Shown: positions 6,431 through 13,092 of the stretch, piece after piece
Layout: every line of letters starts with the position of its first letter
Numbering within the stretch: position 1 is the first letter of the stretch
Source: Patescibacteria group bacterium
Lineage (GTDB): Bacteria; Patescibacteria; Microgenomatia; Daviesbacterales; UBA10151
Assembly: GCA_023487645.1 (NCBI GenBank)
Contig: JAMDBX010000049.1
Span: forward strand, 1-13,893
Direction: 5' to 3'
Length of the DNA stretch: 13,893 nucleotides
Notes under the pieces: model-generated
Told to the model about the DNA's origin: nothing
Databases searched by the model: none
What the model saw: only the letters and a program-made list of their open reading frames with translations
Made by a program: the position numbers and the translations under genes

Positions 6431-7060
6431 TTATTTTACAATATCCAAAATTCCTTCAATATCATCAATCACAAAATCAGGCTCATATTTTTTAATCTCT
6501 TCCCCCAAAAAGCCATAAGTTACCCCAATAGTTTTTACTCCGGCATTTTTACCAGCTAAAATATCTTTGTCTGTATCACCAATGATAAATGCATTCATAG
6601 GTTTGACTTTTAAATGTTTTAACGCCGTTAGCAAATGCTCCTGGTGAGGCTTGGGATTGACTACATCTTCAGCAGAAACTATGACATCAAAATATTTAAA
6701 AATACCAGTCAGTTTCAATGACCGGATTAGACTACCCCGGCTTCTATTGCTGACAGCTGCCAGCAGAAAACCTTTATCTTTTATGCGCTTCAACGTACTT
6801 TTTGCTTTGGGGAATAACTTAATCAGGGAAAAGTTTTGTTGCTGAAACTGGTGGTGGGTTTTAGCCAGCATTTCTGGATCAGCAGCCGGCAAAGCGATTG
6901 TATAAAATTCCAGCAGCGGTTTTCCCAAAGCTTTCCTGATCAGTTTTACAGAAGGATAGGGTTGTCCATGCTCACTGACAGTATGTTTAACCGCATCAAA
7001 AATAAAGTTCCAGGCATCCAGCAGAGTTCCGTCAATATCAAAAAGCACTGCTTTTTTCAT
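6431..7060 (-). CDS. HAD-superfamily hydrolase, phosphoglycolate-phosphatase/beta-phosphoglucomutase-like
   Basis: All four HAD motifs are present in 209 aa: motif I FDIDGTLLD with D8 and D10 (phosphate-accepting and acid/base aspartates), motif II VSNRS with S104, motif III lysine K137 in NPKPHQ, and motif IV GDTDKDILAGKNAG with D162 and D166. An alpha-helical C1 cap lies between residues 16 and 85. This is the Gph/PgmB-type subfamily; likely substrates are 2-phosphoglycolate, a nucleotide monophosphate or pyrophosphate, which cannot be decided from sequence. The last codons are followed by two in-frame stops (TAA TAA). The upstream gap to mreB holds a palindromic repeat and no clear promoter, so it is probably read from the mreB side. 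Confidence 0.85.
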   Translation of the reverse strand: MKKAVLFDIDGTLLDAWNFIFDAVKHTVSEHGQPYPSVKLIRKALGKPLLEFYTIALPAADPEMLAKTHHQFQQQNFSLIKLFPKAKSTLKRIKDKGFLLAAVSNRSRGSLIRSLKLTGIFKYFDVIVSAEDVVNPKPHQEHLLTALKHLKVKPMNAFIIGDTDKDILAGKNAGVKTIGVTYGFLGEEIKKYEPDFVIDDIEGILDIVK

Positions 7061-7070
7061 TTTGTTTCTT

Positions 7071-7136
7071 TGTCATTCCGGACTTGATCCCGTTGTACGA
7101 AGGACACACCCTCTATCAAGTACGGGATGTTAGTCG
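7071..7136. repeat. Intergenic palindromic repeat beginning TGTCATTCCGGACTTGAT
   Basis: The spacer between mreB and the HAD gene is almost filled by a repeat that begins TGTCATTCCGGACTTGATCC, of a type widely scattered in bacteria. Within it ACTTGAT (7082-7088) has its inverse ATCAAGT at 7114-7120, and TCCCG (7088-7092) has its inverse CGGGA at 7123-7127. The two pairs are in crossed order, so they cannot form a single nested hairpin. It shares TGTCATTC with the repeats at 8289 and 11753. Confidence 0.6.
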
Positions 7137-7141
7137 ATCTT

Positions 7142-8203
7142 CTAACGAAGGCCTCCTGTCACTTTGACCTTCGACAACAAATTCAAGTTATTTAATACTT
7201 CTCCGCAACCCCTAACCACGGTAGTCAGCGGATCATCTGCCACATAAACGGGCAGCTTGGTTTCTTCGGCAATCCTTTTATCCAAACCCCGCAGGAGTGC
7301 CCCGCCGCCGGCCAAGTATATCCCTCTTTCCACTATATCGGTCAGGAGCTCTGGAGGAGTTTCTTCTAAAATTTCCTGGATGGCGGTAATCATTTGCGAA
7401 ACTGTCGGAGCAAGCGCCTCCCTGATCTCAGCCGTGGTAATTTTTAAGGATTTTGGCAAACCGGTTGCCAAATCCCTACCTCTAATTACTGTCACCATGT
7501 CATCTTTGCCGACAGGATACGCCGAGCCGATTTCAATTTTAACGTCCTCAGCCGTTCTTTCTCCAATTAACACTCCATACCGCATCCGCATATAATTAAT
7601 AATTTCCTGATCCAATTCATCTCCTGCCACCCTTAAAGATTTATTAACCACCATGCCGCCCAAAGAAATCACCGCAATCTCAGTGGTCCCTCCGCCAATA
7701 TCCACAATCATTACTCCCTCCGGATCCTCAATCGGCAGTTTGGCCCCAATTGAGGCTGCCATCGGCTCTTCGATTAAATAGGCTTCCCGCGCACCCGCCG
7801 ACAAACAGGCATCCTGCACTGCCCTTCTTTCCACTTCGGTCACCCCGGAAGGAATACCCACTACCACCCGGGGTCGGGGAATTTTGGGCAAAGAAAAAAT
7901 TCCTCTTCCTGGGTTTTCGTGAACTTTTTGGATAAAAAACTTCAGCATGGCTTCAGTGGTGTCAAAATCGGAAATTACCCCATTCCGCAAAGGCCTGACC
8001 GCCTCGATGACTGCCGGAGTCCGACCCAACATTCTTTTGGCTTCAGTACCAATTGCTAAAATTTGACGGGTTTTTTTGTGGATGGCCACAACGGTCGGTT
8101 CACGGATGGCAATCCCTTTGCCCTTAACTAAAACGAGAGTATTAACAGTACCCAAATCTATACCAATATCGCACGATAACAGTTCCCATATTTTCCCAAA
8201 CAT
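7142..8203 (-). CDS. mreB: Rod-shape-determining actin homologue MreB
   Basis: The 353-aa protein is a full-length MreB. It has the actin-fold nucleotide motifs: phosphate-1 DIGIDLGTVNT (12-22), the catalytic glutamate region LIEEPMAAS (143-151), phosphate-2 VDIGGGTTE (167-175) and the adenosine motif YLAGGGALLRG (296-306). MreB filaments lie under the membrane and guide cell-wall synthesis in rod-shaped cells. No mreC, mreD or pbp2 follows; the downstream neighbours are a repeat and a HAD gene, so the usual mre cluster is broken. The ATG at 8203 has no Shine-Dalgarno sequence (ACTCCCCTC precedes it); a weak -10 TATGTT (complement of 8215-8220) leaves 11 bases to the ATG, the same spacing as other promoters here, but no good -35 is seen. 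Confidence 0.95.
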   Translation of the reverse strand: MFGKIWELLSCDIGIDLGTVNTLVLVKGKGIAIREPTVVAIHKKTRQILAIGTEAKRMLGRTPAVIEAVRPLRNGVISDFDTTEAMLKFFIQKVHENPGRGIFSLPKIPRPRVVVGIPSGVTEVERRAVQDACLSAGAREAYLIEEPMAASIGAKLPIEDPEGVMIVDIGGGTTEIAVISLGGMVVNKSLRVAGDELDQEIINYMRMRYGVLIGERTAEDVKIEIGSAYPVGKDDMVTVIRGRDLATGLPKSLKITTAEIREALAPTVSQMITAIQEILEETPPELLTDIVERGIYLAGGGALLRGLDKRIAEETKLPVYVADDPLTTVVRGCGEVLNNLNLLSKVKVTGGLR

Positions 8204-8288
8204 GAGGGGAGTTTAACATAAGAGATTGATCTACCACAACCTTTTTTGCTAATATAAATTCGTATCTTAATTTTCTATGAGAAGCGTC

Positions 8289-8334
8289 TGTCATTCTGAG
8301 TGAAGCGAAGAATCTCTGGACTTGTTCCAGAAAT
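8289..8334. repeat. Intergenic palindromic repeat, TGTCATTCTGAG..GAAGAATCT type plus TCTGGA hairpin
   Basis: TGTCATTCTGAGTGAAGCG continues to AAGAATCT at 8315, a widespread small interspersed repeat. It overlaps a hairpin TCTGGA (8315-8320) CTTGT TCCAGA (8326-8331). The same TCTGG-CTTGT-CCAGA module is seen in the repeat at 11753-11815 inside the ligase gene. There is no T run after the hairpin on the plus strand, so it is not a terminator. Confidence 0.6.
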
Positions 8335-8354
8335 AAAAAAAGAAGTCTAGAACA

Positions 8355-8360
8355 AAAGGA
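8355..8360 (+). promoter_or_regulatory. Shine-Dalgarno of the metal ATPase gene
   Basis: AAAGGA lies 6 bases before the ATG at 8367 and fixes this start. No clear promoter was found in 8204-8366; the region otherwise holds the palindromic repeat at 8289-8334. Confidence 0.55.
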
Positions 8361-8366
8361 AAAATC

Positions 8367-10157
8367 ATGGAAATTAAGATATTGTTTTCAGAGACTTTTC
8401 GGATTCCGCTGATCTGTCTGATCGGCATTATCATCTACCTAATCCTCAAATTCGCAAACCTTACCCTGCCGGCTGACGTAATTGCCATTTTAACCACTAT
8501 TTTAGGGTCTTATCAGCTGTTTTTTGACACCTTTAAAAAACTTTGGGAAAAGCGTTTTGCTTTGGACTATATTGCCATTTTAGCCATCTTAGTTTCTTTA
8601 TATACCGGGCATTTTTTGGTGGCAGCTATTTTGGCTTTGATGATTGCCTCCGGCAGGACTTTGGAAAGCTATGCTGTAACCCAAGCCAAAGAGTCCTTAA
8701 CCAAACTAATTGAAAGGATTCCTGACGAAGTTTTGAGATGGGAAAAAGGCAAAACTACCAACAAAGCTAAGCTTAAAGATATCAAAATCGGCCAGCAGAT
8801 TTTTATCAGGAAGGGTGAGGTTATCCCTTTGGATGGAACGCTAATTTCGCCCGCCGGCCAAACCGATGAATCCAGTCTGACCGGCGAGCCGTATTTCCTG
8901 GACAAAATTAAAGGGGATGTTTTAAGATCCGGCACGGTCAATATCGGCTCTCCCATGGTCATAGCAGTTACCAAAACCGAAGGCAATTCTACTTACGACA
9001 AAATTATTGAGCTGGTTAAAAAAGCAGAAAAAGAACAATCACCCTTTGTCAGAATGGCTGACAGGTACAGCGTTTTTTTTACCTTGGTAACTTTGGTAAT
9101 TGCCGCCTTTGCCTATTTTTCCTCAAATTTTGATCTAACCCGGGTGCTGTCAGTGTTGGCCATTGCCACTCCTTGTCCTTTGATTATTGCCGCCCCGATT
9201 GCTCTGTTGGGCGGGGTTTCCTCAGCCGCCCAAAAACGGGTGATTGTTAAAAAGCTGGCCAGTTTGGAAACTTTGGCTAAGGTGGATACGGTGATTTTTG
9301 ACAAAACCGGCACCATTACCTTAGGTCAACCCAGATTAACCCATATAGAAATCTTGACCAGGCAATTTAATGAACAAAAAATCCTGGGTATTGCGGAATC
9401 TTTAGAAAGAAATTCCCTTCATCCTCTGGCCAAAGCCATCGTCGTCAAGGCCCGGGATAATAATGCTCCGGTTTTATATGCAACCGAGATCCAGGAAGTT
9501 ATCGGCCACGGCATTTCCGGAACCATCGACAAACAAAAATTTACCCTGGCCAAAATGAAAGACAACATCGGCATGACCATTGCGTTGACCTCCGCCGGAA
9601 GAAGGCTCGCCGTTTTTAAGTTTGAAGACGAATTAAAGCTGGACTCCAAAACTTCCTTCCAAAAACTGCAAAGAATGGGCTTAAATTTGAAAATATTTAC
9701 CGGCGACAGACAGGCAGCAGCGGAAAGAGTTGCCCACCAGCTGAATTTACAAATTGAGCTGACTGCCCAAATGTCACCGCAGGATAAATTAAATGGGGTA
9801 AAAAACTTGCAAAATTCCGGCAAAACTGTGGCCATGATTGGGGACGGCATTAATGATGCACCGGCTTTAGCTTTGGCCAATGTGGGCTTAGTTTTTTCCA
9901 ACGAAGAACAAACGGCTGCCTCGGAAGCGGCTGATGTGGTATTTTTGGGCGGAGATTTTTCTTTGGTGTTAACTTCTTTACAAATTGCCAGGAAAACCAT
10001 CAAAATTGCCACCCAAAGCATTTTGTTTGGCATTGGGTTAAGCATTTTAGGCATGATTTTTGCTGGCTTTGGTTACATTCCTCCCATTTTTGGAGCCGGG
10101 CTTCAGGAAATAATTGACGTAGCAGTAATCATAAATGCCCTCCGGGCTAGTATTTGA
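8367..10157 (+). CDS. P1B-type heavy-metal-transporting ATPase, TPC(x)6P subgroup
   Basis: The 596-aa membrane pump has every P-type ATPase landmark: actuator TGE (172-174) in DESSLTGEP, phosphorylation site DKTGT with D312, the P1B-specific HP pair (H352-P353) of the nucleotide-binding domain, TGD at 445-447, and GDGINDAPA (492-500). Two pairs of N-terminal membrane helices (about 12-32 and 35-52; 66-80 and 84-96) precede the actuator; further helices lie at about 236-252, 258-285 and 552-592. The transport motif in the sixth helix is T268-P269-C270, then P277, i.e. TPC(x)6P, instead of CPC (Cu/Zn/Cd) or SPC (Co). TPC(x)6P is the signature assigned to P1B-5 pumps, one of which has been linked to Ni/Fe. 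There is no N-terminal HMA metal-binding domain. It ends in TGA. It stands alone, with no metal regulator visible nearby. Confidence 0.9.
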   Translation: MEIKILFSETFRIPLICLIGIIIYLILKFANLTLPADVIAILTTILGSYQLFFDTFKKLWEKRFALDYIAILAILVSLYTGHFLVAAILALMIASGRTLESYAVTQAKESLTKLIERIPDEVLRWEKGKTTNKAKLKDIKIGQQIFIRKGEVIPLDGTLISPAGQTDESSLTGEPYFLDKIKGDVLRSGTVNIGSPMVIAVTKTEGNSTYDKIIELVKKAEKEQSPFVRMADRYSVFFTLVTLVIAAFAYFSSNFDLTRVLSVLAIATPCPLIIAAPIALLGGVSSAAQKRVIVKKLASLETLAKVDTVIFDKTGTITLGQPRLTHIEILTRQFNEQKILGIAESLERNSLHPLAKAIVVKARDNNAPVLYATEIQEVIGHGISGTIDKQKFTLAKMKDNIGMTIALTSAGRRLAVFKFEDELKLDSKTSFQKLQRMGLNLKIFTGDRQAAAERVAHQLNLQIELTAQMSPQDKLNGVKNLQNSGKTVAMIGDGINDAPALALANVGLVFSNEEQTAASEAADVVFLGGDFSLVLTSLQIARKTIKIATQSILFGIGLSILGMIFAGFGYIPPIFGAGLQEIIDVAVIINALRASI

Positions 10158-10182
10158 TTCTAAACTGCCTATTCAGTATAAT
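10154..10182 (+). promoter_or_regulatory. Promoter of the unknown gene at 10195
   Basis: TTGATT (10154-10159), a 17-bp spacer and a perfect TATAAT (10177-10182) overlap and follow the stop codon of the ATPase gene. Twelve bases separate the -10 from the ATG at 10195, so the message would have about 6 untranslated bases. This argues for the start at 10195 and not the in-frame ATG at 10135, which lies upstream of the promoter and inside the ATPase gene. Confidence 0.65.
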
Positions 10183-10194
10183 CCCGCCCATAAT

Positions 10195-10887
10195 ATGCAA
10201 ATTGGACGGCCTGAACATTTAGGTAATGGTTATTTTCTTGTTAGAACGGATAAACCTGCTTTCCATTATGCTCCTATTTATACAGTTAAAACTGCAGATA
10301 AAGCGTTGATGTCGATAAATTTAAACTTCTCTGATTCCTTTTCAATGACCTGGGAAACCGCTCTATCAGCTGATACATTCCTAAAAGAAGCTTGCAAACT
10401 TATCGACGCTATTTCTCGAAAACCGCACCAATATAGGCCAATGGAAACTGGAAACCCGATAGCAGTAGCCAATCTTTCACAAAATGCAGGAGAATCCGTT
10501 AGTCTACAGGTTGGTCCTAGCTATTCTGATTTTGGATATAACAATGTGACTTTACCTCCTTTTCCATCGCTACGATTTGACCAATTACAATGGCCGCTAA
10601 ATCTAGCGAATATAACCCAAGTTTACCTAGAGAACGGCGAAGAAGAACAAAGCTTACCGCAAAATGATGATAAAACTTGGTTTAGGATAAATGCGGAATT
10701 TTGTACTCTTTTTTATGGTGCCTGGGGAGATCAATGGTACCCAAGAAGATTCTCTTACTGGTCACATATCCTAGCACTCAAAGAAATCCAGGATGTATAT
10801 GCAGCCACAGTTTCATACCCGATCCCAAAAACTCTATTTACTAAAGTTTTAGAAAAAACTGTAGCACCGCGTTTCCCAATTGAATAG
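10195..10887 (+). CDS. Unknown 230-aa protein
   Basis: I do not recognise this protein. It is soluble, rich in aromatic residues and proline (FHYAPIYTV, LPPFPSLRFDQLQWPLNL, GAWGDQWYPRRFSYWSH) and has no signal peptide, membrane helix or repeat. The N-terminal 90 residues read as strands plus one helix (SADTFLKEACKLIDAIS); the last third (IQDVYAATVSYPIPKTLFTKVLEKTVAP) looks helical. The frame is open back to an ATG at 10135 that overlaps the ATPase gene by 23 bases, but a good promoter ends at 10182, so I choose 10195. The gene is closed by an intrinsic terminator 12 bases after its stop, making a one-gene transcript. Confidence 0.6.
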   Translation: MQIGRPEHLGNGYFLVRTDKPAFHYAPIYTVKTADKALMSINLNFSDSFSMTWETALSADTFLKEACKLIDAISRKPHQYRPMETGNPIAVANLSQNAGESVSLQVGPSYSDFGYNNVTLPPFPSLRFDQLQWPLNLANITQVYLENGEEEQSLPQNDDKTWFRINAEFCTLFYGAWGDQWYPRRFSYWSHILALKEIQDVYAATVSYPIPKTLFTKVLEKTVAPRFPIE

Positions 10888-10898
10888 ATATCTCGTTT

Positions 10899-10919
10899 AC
10901 CAACGATCGTTGGTTTTTT
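10899..10919 (+). terminator. Intrinsic terminator after the 10195 gene
   Basis: ACCAACGATCGTTGGT is a perfect 16-base palindrome (effectively a 6-bp stem with a 4-base loop) running straight into a run of six T (10914-10919). It lies 11 bases after the TAG at 10885-10887. Confidence 0.85.
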
Positions 10920-10928
10920 GTCAAAATA

Positions 10929-10966
10929 GTTCACATTAAACATACGGCCGTAATATTAATGTGAAC
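10929..10966. promoter_or_regulatory. 38-bp near-perfect palindrome upstream of the ligase promoter
   Basis: Arms GTTCACATTAA (10929-10939) and TTAATGTGAAC (10956-10966) are exact inverse copies, and the centre TACGGCCGTA (10943-10952) is itself a perfect palindrome on the same axis (between 10947 and 10948). Only three positions per side (10940-10942 against 10953-10955) break the symmetry. It begins 9 bases after the intrinsic terminator and ends 25 bases before the -35 of the ligase promoter. It could be an operator for a dimeric regulator or a cruciform/hairpin element; no T run follows either arm, so it is not a standard terminator. Confidence 0.7.
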
Positions 10967-10991
10967 AGTTTCTTACCAACTACACAAACGC

Positions 10992-11020
10992 TTGCTCAAG
11001 CACTCCATCTCTGTTAGGAT
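10992..11020 (+). promoter_or_regulatory. Extended -10 promoter of the ligase gene
   Basis: TTGCTC (10992-10997), a 17-bp spacer ending in TGT, then TAGGAT (11015-11020): an extended -10 (TGnTAGGAT). Eleven bases separate it from the ATG at 11032, predicting a 4-6 base leader with no Shine-Dalgarno sequence. It rules against the in-frame TTG at 11026, which would sit at or before the transcription start. Confidence 0.6.
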
Positions 11021-11031
11021 AGTTTTTGACC

Positions 11032-13092
11032 ATGCTAACCAGGATCATTCCTTATTCCTTTTACCTGCTTTTCTTTTTAACCCCGCTTTTTTGGACCTCC
11101 TCAAATTTTGAGCTGTTTGAATATAACAAAATGATCTTAGTTTACGGCTTTACAGTGCTTATCGTCGGGACTTGGGTGTTAAAGATGATTTCTGAAAAAA
11201 CTTTAATCTTTAGAAGGACTCCGCTTGATATTCCCTTACTACTGTTTTTGGGAGCAAATATCCTATCCACTATTTTTTCCATCGACCCGCATACTTCCAT
11301 TTGGGGCTATTATTCCCGTTCCAACGGCGGCCTGCTTTCCATAATTTCCTACCTATTATTATTTTGGGCTTTTGTTTCCAATATGGACTTTGCCAAAGTT
11401 AAATCAGCCCTCAAATTTGGGCTGGCCAGTGGTTTTATTATTTCTTTGTGGGGAATTTCCGAACATTTTGGAGTTTCCCCCTCTTGTATAATTTTAAGGG
11501 GGGAATTTAACGCTTCCTGCTGGATCCAGGTAGTCCAGGACCGGGTTTTTGCCACTTTAGGCCAGCCGAACTGGCTGGCTGCCTATTTAGCCATGCTGAT
11601 TTTCCCAACACTTTATTTCTTCCTAACCGCGACGAAAAGATCAACCCAGTATACTTACTACTTACTACTTACTACTTACTACTTGGCCTTCACCTTTACC
11701 TATTCCCGCGGCCCGACAGTGGGATTGATTGGAGGGATGGTAGCAGTATTTATGTCATTCTGGCTTGTCCAGAATCGATTCTGGAGTCGTCGCTCTGCTC
11801 CTCCCCAGAATGACAGTGTTAAATTGCTACTTGCCACTATCGTATCCTTTCTCATCATTAACCTGCTTTTTGGCTCAGCTTTAACCAGTTTCCGGTTAAT
11901 CTCTAAATTTGCTGCTCCGGCCAGACCGGGAATAAACATTCCTACTGCCGCCCCAGCGCCCACCGGTACCCAGCTGGAAAATGGCGGCTCCGAATCTGGC
12001 CAGATCAGGCTGATTGTGTGGAAAGGAGCTTGGGATATTTTCAAACATTACCCAATTTTAGGCTCCGGATTGGAAACTTTTGCTTACTCTTATTATCAAT
12101 ACCGTCCAGCCGAACATAATTTAACTTCCGAATGGGACTTCTTATATAACAAAGCCCACAATGAGTACCTAAATTACTTGGCCACCACCGGAATAGTGGG
12201 TTTTGGGACATATATGCTGGTAATCGGAGCCTTTATAGTATTTTGCATTAAGTATTTGGTATTAAGTATAAGACAAAAAACACATAACACTTCCCACATA
12301 ATATTTATCGCCTGCTTACTTGCCGCCTATATCGCTTACCTGATTTCTAATTTCTTTCTTTTTTCCGTGGTGATCATTGCCGTCTTTTTCTATGTTTTTC
12401 CGGCTCTGGCTTTTATCACCACAGAATCAACCAAACCTTTTAAATTACCTTCCGCTTTACACCCTGCCTCCCGCCTCTTTCGCCTGATTTACCATCGCCC
12501 CTTTTATACCAAAGCCGCCAAAGGTATTACCATTTTCTTTACTTTATACTTCATATATGCCATTTTTCAACTCTGGTATGCTGATACGCTTTTTGCCCAA
12601 GGCGAAAGGGCAAGTGAAATAGGCAATGCCGGCCGGGCATATAACGCCCTCAAATCAGCCTCGGAACTCAATAACGGTGAACCATTTTATAAATCAGAAC
12701 TTGGTTTTGTAGCAGCCCAAGCCGCAGCCAGCTTAAAAGATACTGATGCTACTTTATCTGCCGACTTAAAAGACGAAGCTATTGCCGACACCGAAGAAGT
12801 TTTAAAAAGTGATCCTAAAAATGTTTCATTTTGGCGGACTGCCATCCGAACCTATTTTGAGCTTGCTGTAATTGACAAAAACTATACGGATAAGACTCTG
12901 CAGGTTTTGAATGAATCCATAAAACTGGCTCCTACCGACCCCAAGCTTTATTACAACAAAGCCCTGATACTGGATACCGTTAACAAAAAAGACGAGGCGA
13001 TTCAAGCCCTGCAGGAAGCTGTTAAATTAAAGCCGGATTACCTGGAAGCGCTAACCCAGCTAAAAGAAGCAACTGCTCCGGCTAAACCATGA
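11032..13092 (+). CDS. O-antigen ligase/polymerase-like (Wzy_C) membrane protein with C-terminal TPRs
   Basis: The 686-aa protein has about a dozen membrane helices in residues 5-465 plus one near 497-517, then a soluble C-terminus. The Wzy_C signature is clear: SRGPTVGLIGG (225-235), IRLIVWKGAWDIFKHYPILGSGLETF (325-350) and NKAHNEYLNYLATTGIVGFG (373-392), with R326 and H376 in the positions conserved in O-antigen ligases and polymerases, which move lipid-linked glycans at the outer face of the membrane. Residues 518-680 hold TPR-like helices, best seen as DPKLYYNKALILDTVNKKDE and AIQALQEAVKLKPDYLEAL. Two foreign-looking pieces lie in frame: a heptanucleotide repeat (coding about 208-218) and a palindromic repeat (about 241-261, FWLVQNRFWSRRSAPPQND) in a loop between helices. 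In Patescibacteria this type of protein may glycosylate surface proteins. The start at 11032 is set by the promoter. Its stop overlaps the next start (ATGA). Confidence 0.85.
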   Translation: MLTRIIPYSFYLLFFLTPLFWTSSNFELFEYNKMILVYGFTVLIVGTWVLKMISEKTLIFRRTPLDIPLLLFLGANILSTIFSIDPHTSIWGYYSRSNGGLLSIISYLLLFWAFVSNMDFAKVKSALKFGLASGFIISLWGISEHFGVSPSCIILRGEFNASCWIQVVQDRVFATLGQPNWLAAYLAMLIFPTLYFFLTATKRSTQYTYYLLLTTYYLAFTFTYSRGPTVGLIGGMVAVFMSFWLVQNRFWSRRSAPPQNDSVKLLLATIVSFLIINLLFGSALTSFRLISKFAAPARPGINIPTAAPAPTGTQLENGGSESGQIRLIVWKGAWDIFKHYPILGSGLETFAYSYYQYRPAEHNLTSEWDFLYNKAHNEYLNYLATTGIVGFGTYMLVIGAFIVFCIKYLVLSIRQKTHNTSHIIFIACLLAAYIAYLISNFFLFSVVIIAVFFYVFPALAFITTESTKPFKLPSALHPASRLFRLIYHRPFYTKAAKGITIFFTLYFIYAIFQLWYADTLFAQGERASEIGNAGRAYNALKSASELNNGEPFYKSELGFVAAQAAASLKDTDATLSADLKDEAIADTEEVLKSDPKNVSFWRTAIRTYFELAVIDKNYTDKTLQVLNESIKLAPTDPKLYYNKALILDTVNKKDEAIQALQEAVKLKPDYLEALTQLKEATAPAKP
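11654..11684 (+). repeat. Heptanucleotide tandem repeat (CTTACTA)4.4 in the ligase gene
   Basis: Four perfect copies of CTTACTA (11654-11681) and a partial fifth (CTT) lie inside the coding region and are read in all three phases as TYYLLLTTYYL in a membrane helix. As 7 is not a multiple of 3, gain or loss of one unit would shift the frame. Confidence 0.85.
11753..11815. repeat. Palindromic repeat inserted in frame in the ligase gene
   Basis: Outer arms TGTCATTCTGG (11753-11763) and CCAGAATGACA (11805-11815) are exact inverse copies. Inside, CCAGAATCGATTCTGG (11769-11784) is a perfect 16-base palindrome. The TCTGG-CTTGT-CCAGA module matches the intergenic repeat at 8315-8331. The unit is translated as part of the ligase with a kept frame and no stop. 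Confidence 0.8.
12247..12269 (+). repeat. Short direct repeat ATTAAGTAT x2 in the ligase gene
   Basis: ATTAAGTAT occurs at 12247-12255 and again at 12261-12269, in the stretch coding KYLVLSIRQ. It is close to the reverse complement of the CTTACTA-type sequence at 11654, but with only two copies this may be chance. Confidence 0.35.

Noticed and set aside
8315..8331. TCTGGA-CTTGT-TCCAGA hairpin as terminator
   Set aside because: No T run follows on the plus strand, and on the minus strand the U-rich part would be on the wrong side; it matches an interspersed repeat module.
9419..10054. Long open frame (211 aa) on the minus strand
   Set aside because: It lies wholly inside the ATPase gene, whose plus-strand product has all P-type motifs; the reverse frame matches nothing.
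10135..10194. Start of the unknown plus-strand gene at ATG 10135, overlapping the ATPase gene
   Set aside because: A promoter with 17-bp spacing ends at 10182, downstream of this ATG, and an in-frame ATG follows at the expected distance (10195).
11026..11031. TTG start for the ligase gene
   Set aside because: It would lie at or before the predicted transcription start; the ATG at 11032 begins a typical first membrane helix.
12593..12613. TTGCCC..GGGCAA inverted repeat in the ligase gene
   Set aside because: Six-base arms are within chance expectation for a window of this size and no T run follows.
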